Source of the DNA: UBA1858 sp045106935
GTDB taxonomy: Bacteria; Pseudomonadota; Gammaproteobacteria; UBA4575
Reading direction: 5' to 3'
DNA: 64,000 bases
Assembly (NCBI GenBank): GCA_045106935.1
Contig: JBGCFN010000016.1
Location: 52,208 to 116,207, forward strand
Part shown: positions 60,990 through 64,000 of the stretch, one piece after another
How the letters are laid out: each line of letters starts with the position of its first letter
Numbering within the stretch: the first letter of the stretch is position 1
Translations under genes and position numbers: made by a program
Notes under the pieces: model-generated
Told to the model about the DNA's origin: nothing
What the model saw: the letters and a program-made list of their open reading frames with translations, nothing else
The model's database searches: none

Positions 60990-62417
60990 ATGAATAGAAT
61001 TATGAAATTATCCTTAGTAGGATTTATTTTTATAGTCATGGGATGTACTTCTATCCCTAAAGATTATGGCATGAGCGAAGTTAAAGATATGCTCGCTCAT
61101 AAAGATATCACCACTGCTGTAAACGATACTGATAGTTTAGAGTCTGTTGTACAGTCGCTTCTATCCGAGACAATATCAATAAATGATGTTGTTCAGTTAG
61201 CGTTGATCAATAACGCCGAACTACACAAAACATATGCTTCGCTCGGCATCGCAGCGGCAGATGTATACGAAGCAGGTCGCATTCGGAATCCAATTTTATC
61301 TTTCTCGCAACTAAACTCTAATCAATCTGGTGAGCGCGATCTGATAACGCTTAGTTTTGTTACATCTTTATCAGATTTAATTACACTGCCCGCCCGCAAG
61401 CAATTTGCTGAATCACAATTTACAGCGATGAAACAATCAATTGCTGCTGATATTTTACACATCATCAATGAAGTGCAAATCAGTTACCACAATTATGCGG
61501 CGGCACTACAGATACAAGCATTAAAAAAACATCAGCACCAAACAGCCACATTATCCTCTCGGCTAGCCCAACGTTATTTCAATGCAGGCAATATCAGTGA
61601 GCGAGAATTATCAGAACAAAGCGCCAAAGCCTCTTTTGCATTATTTGAATCTTTTGATGCAAATGAGAATGCATTAAGTGCGCGTAAAAATCTCGCAAAC
61701 CTTTTAGGCTTATCCATGGATGCTTCATGGCAAATCACTTCCGATCTTCAATTGCCACTCAGCACAGAAATAGATATCGCGTCATTAACTGCAACAGCGA
61801 ATAAATCCAGATTAGACCTAGTTGCATCAATATCAAAGGCAGATCGCCTTGCCAAACAATTAGGCGTGACACAATGGTCTCGATACTTAGGCGATCTTGA
61901 TATAGGCATAGAACGAGAACGCGAGACTGATGGCGCCAAATTAACAGGACCAGTACTGGAATGGGAATTCCCTATCTTCTCACAACACACCGATAAGAAG
62001 TTACGTCAATCAAGTGATCTCAAAATAGCTATCCTTGATGTTCAACAATTATCCAATGAGATTCATAACCAAGTGTATGCAAATTATCTTATGACTAGTA
62101 ACGCTCAAGCACTTGTCAATGAATATCTACAAATCTTTATCCCCACCCAAACAAGTATTGTTGCCAGCGCTCAAGAGGAAGAAAGTTTTATGCTCATTGG
62201 CACATTCGAATTACTAGACACTAAACAGAAAGAATATGAAAGTTATGTTGGCTTAATTAAAGCCTTACGCGATTACTGGATTGCTTATTCAAATTTGATG
62301 TACGCAGCAGGCAATTCACTGTCACTACCCTCACCAGAACACATAGACGCTTTCAACGTTCAAACCATCATTAATGATGTCTCGTCAGAACAGCACAATA
62401 CGCACCGCCATCATTAA
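60990..62417 (+). CDS. TolC-like outer-membrane efflux lipoprotein
   Basis: A 475-residue outer-membrane factor. The signal peptide ends in the lipobox VMGC (C19), so it is lipid-anchored like CusC/OprM. The body has the two long coiled-coil repeats of TolC proteins (HIINEVQISYHNYAAALQIQ, NEIHNQVYANYLMTSNAQAL), with FETLD-type ends. AGGA lies nine bases before the ATG. It is followed 24 bp later by a multicopper oxidase. No membrane-fusion protein or RND pump is seen, but they may lie beyond the right edge. Confidence 0.88.
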   Translation: MNRIMKLSLVGFIFIVMGCTSIPKDYGMSEVKDMLAHKDITTAVNDTDSLESVVQSLLSETISINDVVQLALINNAELHKTYASLGIAAADVYEAGRIRNPILSFSQLNSNQSGERDLITLSFVTSLSDLITLPARKQFAESQFTAMKQSIAADILHIINEVQISYHNYAAALQIQALKKHQHQTATLSSRLAQRYFNAGNISERELSEQSAKASFALFESFDANENALSARKNLANLLGLSMDASWQITSDLQLPLSTEIDIASLTATANKSRLDLVASISKADRLAKQLGVTQWSRYLGDLDIGIERERETDGAKLTGPVLEWEFPIFSQHTDKKLRQSSDLKIAILDVQQLSNEIHNQVYANYLMTSNAQALVNEYLQIFIPTQTSIVASAQEEESFMLIGTFELLDTKQKEYESYVGLIKALRDYWIAYSNLMYAAGNSLSLPSPEHIDAFNVQTIINDVSSEQHNTHRHH

Positions 62418-62441
62418 CAAATTATACATAAGGAATTTATC

Positions 62442-63755
62442 ATGACTTCACGTAGAGAATTTTTAACCGTTGCGGGAACGAGCACTCTTGCAGCCTCTTT
62501 CGCACCTAAAGTCACTGCAGAAACTTTAGCAACATCAGCTTCATTTAAAAAAATTGATAAGACACCCACCAATTACACACCAGTGAGAACATTAAATGGA
62601 TGGACACTACCTTACACCATGAATAATGGTGTCAAGGAATTTCATTTAGTGGCTGAAGAATTTGAACATGAGTTTGCACCTGGTAGTGTTGCCAAATGTT
62701 GGGGGTACAATGGCACAACACCCGGACCCACTATCGAGGCAGTTGAAGGCGATCGGGTTCGCATTTATGTGACTAATCATTTAAAAGAACACACCACTAT
62801 CCATTGGCACGGATTATTACTTCCTAGCGGGATGGATGGTGTCGGCGGATTAACCCAACCTCAAATCGCCCCGAATGAAACCTTTGCCTACGAATTCACT
62901 TTGAAGCAACATGGAACTCATATGTATCATCCACATGCAGATGAAATGGTACAAATGGCCGTAGGTATGATGGGTATGTTTATTATTCACCCTCGTCAGG
63001 GTGAAAAAACTTCTATCGATCGTGATTACTGCTTTATTACTCACAATTGGTCTATGCATCCTGGCACTTACCGTCCCGACCCATCTGTCTTACAAGATTT
63101 TGATTTATGGACATTCAACAGCAAAGTGTTTCCAGCTATCGATCCTGTTGTTGCACGCACTGGTGAACGCGTACGTGTACGTATAGGTAATCTATCAATG
63201 TGGAATCATCCCATTCACATGCATGGTGTACAATTTTCAGTAACAGGCTCTGACGGTGGTCGATGGCCAAAATCAGCATGGCGTACCGAAACCACTGAAA
63301 TTGTAGGTGTCGGACAAACACGTGATATTGAATTTATTGCCGAGCCTGGTGATTGGGCTTTTCATTGCCATATGTCTCATCACACAATGAATGCAATGGG
63401 CCATGATATTCCAAATACTTTAGGTGTAGATCAATCATCACTTGATAAGGAAATACAAAAAGTACTCCCAAACTTTATGCCTATGGGTCGTTATGGAATG
63501 GCGGAACATCAAACACATGTTGATATGGGTCATCACAGTGGACCAGACAATACACTTCCAATGATGACTGGCCACGGACCTTATGGAAATATTGAAATGG
63601 GCGGCATGTTTACCACAGTAAAGGTTAGAGACAATATCAAGAAAGGTGACTTTAACGATCCTGGTTGGTATCAAGCCCCTGTAGGTACAGTTGCTAAACG
63701 CATCAGCTCAAATCCAGAATTTGGTTCGCCCATCAGATTTAAGCAAACCTCATGA
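62442..63755 (+). CDS. Tat-exported multicopper oxidase
   Basis: A 437-residue multicopper oxidase. A twin-arginine signal (TSRREFLTVAGTSTLA) exports it folded. Copper sites are TIHWHGLLLPSGMDGVGG, HGTHMYHPHADEM, HPIHMHGVQF and HCHMSHHTMNAM, giving the His sets of the type 2/3 cluster and the type 1 site, where HCH-x3-H-x4-M is complete. It probably oxidises Cu(I) or other substrates in the periplasm, like CopA/CueO relatives. The middle domain seems short. After it comes an HMA-domain gene. Substrate not certain. Confidence 0.93.
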   Translation: MTSRREFLTVAGTSTLAASFAPKVTAETLATSASFKKIDKTPTNYTPVRTLNGWTLPYTMNNGVKEFHLVAEEFEHEFAPGSVAKCWGYNGTTPGPTIEAVEGDRVRIYVTNHLKEHTTIHWHGLLLPSGMDGVGGLTQPQIAPNETFAYEFTLKQHGTHMYHPHADEMVQMAVGMMGMFIIHPRQGEKTSIDRDYCFITHNWSMHPGTYRPDPSVLQDFDLWTFNSKVFPAIDPVVARTGERVRVRIGNLSMWNHPIHMHGVQFSVTGSDGGRWPKSAWRTETTEIVGVGQTRDIEFIAEPGDWAFHCHMSHHTMNAMGHDIPNTLGVDQSSLDKEIQKVLPNFMPMGRYGMAEHQTHVDMGHHSGPDNTLPMMTGHGPYGNIEMGGMFTTVKVRDNIKKGDFNDPGWYQAPVGTVAKRISSNPEFGSPIRFKQTS

Positions 63756-63800
63756 ATTTTTATATTGGTGTAAACTAGCATTATTAGGAGCAGCATAAAA

Positions 63801-64000
63801 TGAAACATAACTTTCAAGTTGAAAATATAAGATGTGGTGGGTGCTCAAATACCATCACAAAAAAATTAAAAGAAATAAAGGGTGTAGAAGACGTGCAAGT
63901 AGACGTCGACCAAAAGCAAGTCAGTGTCACAACTAGCCCATCTAGTGACACTGAGATTCATAACCTTCTCAGTGAAAAACTTAGTAAGTTAGGTTACCCA
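63801..64000 (+). CDS. Heavy-metal-associated (HMA) domain protein, partial
   Basis: A frame starting at ATG 63801 with AGGAG nine bases upstream and running off the right edge (66 codons). VENIRCGGCSNTITKKL carries the CxxC metal site C12-G-G-C15 of HMA proteins, the Cu(I)-binding motif of CopZ and of P-type ATPase N-termini. GVEDVQVDVDQKQVSVTT is the rest of the ferredoxin-like fold. It may be a stand-alone chaperone or the first domain of a CopA ATPase; the window does not show which. It continues the copper-type cluster. Confidence 0.88.

Noticed and set aside
63001..63186. Short rightward frame with a hydrophobic start, inside the multicopper oxidase gene
   Set aside because: It lies fully within the oxidase coding frame, whose copper motifs are intact; the hydrophobic look is a by-product.
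1..64000. CRISPR arrays, tRNA or rRNA genes, insertion sequences, prophage or plasmid functions
   Set aside because: No regularly spaced repeats, tRNA-like T-loops, transposases, integrases or terminal repeats were seen in any gap between genes.

Overview
The window is a stretch of chromosome from an AT-rich gammaproteobacterium. Several gene orders are typical of that class: the Pil-Chp cluster pilG-H-I-J-chpA beside gshB-tonB-yqgE-ruvX-pyrR-pyrB-pyrC', then pilT/pilU beside yggS-proC-yggT. The tkt-gap-pgk-pyk-fba order and the class I aldolase recall Legionella/Coxiella and methylotroph or hydrocarbon-degrader groups such as Methylophaga and Cycloclasticus; that placement is inference and stops above genus level. 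I see no rRNA, tRNA, CRISPR array, insertion sequence or prophage.

Layout. 1-4.3 kb: slyD (partial), aqpZ, a YaiI-type protein, bioD, a GAF protein, a short MarR regulator and a BLUF blue-light sensor. 4.3-11.2 kb: a leftward central-carbon operon (tkt, gap, pgk, pyk, class I fba). 11.3-15.4 kb: a thioredoxin-fold protein, then metK-ahcY and rsmE. 15.4-24.2 kb: the twitching/surface-sensing chemotaxis operon (pilG, pilH, pilI, a pilJ lacking a periplasmic domain, chpA, a chpC-like cheW). 24.4-30.9 kb: gshB, tonB, yqgE, ruvX and the pyrimidine genes pyrR, pyrB, a catalytically dead pyrC' and a pyrK-type electron-transfer subunit. 30.9-34.5 kb: three PilT-family ATPases in tandem. 34.7-42.4 kb: housekeeping and conserved genes (yggS, proC, yggT, HU, hspQ, yrfG, cysQ, an LpxL-like acyltransferase). 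42.5-46.5 kb: a fused LplT-Aas protein under a TetR regulator. 46.6-52.5 kb: small stress, membrane and signalling genes (ABM monooxygenase, GlsB, YbaN, DjlA, MOSC, cupin, LuxR, FHA-GGDEF).

The accessory-looking end holds the most interesting content. At 52.5-54.1 kb an ArsR-type repressor fused to a rhodanese domain forms an operon with a heme-oxygenase-like diiron protein. A 22-bp inverted-repeat operator lies just upstream, and a 37-residue membrane protein runs the opposite way. At 54.2-58.2 kb a near-perfect Zur box precedes zur, a MerC-like membrane protein, a His-rich ZrgA (DUF2796), a MacB-fold ABC transporter and a DUF3299 protein: a zinc-acquisition operon of the zrg type. At 58.2-60.3 kb is an SDR / flavin amine-oxidase / small-protein operon. 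At 60.5-64 kb is a metal-handling cluster, probably copper: a Cys-rich exported protein, a TolC-like lipoprotein, a Tat-exported multicopper oxidase and the start of a heavy-metal-associated (HMA) domain protein.

The strongest candidates for little-described biology are the ArsR-rhodanese/diiron pair with its divergent micro-protein, the unknown 88-residue gene whose ribosome-binding site lies in a hairpin (48.2-48.6 kb), and the sensor-less PilJ with the acidic-tailed third PilT-family ATPase.
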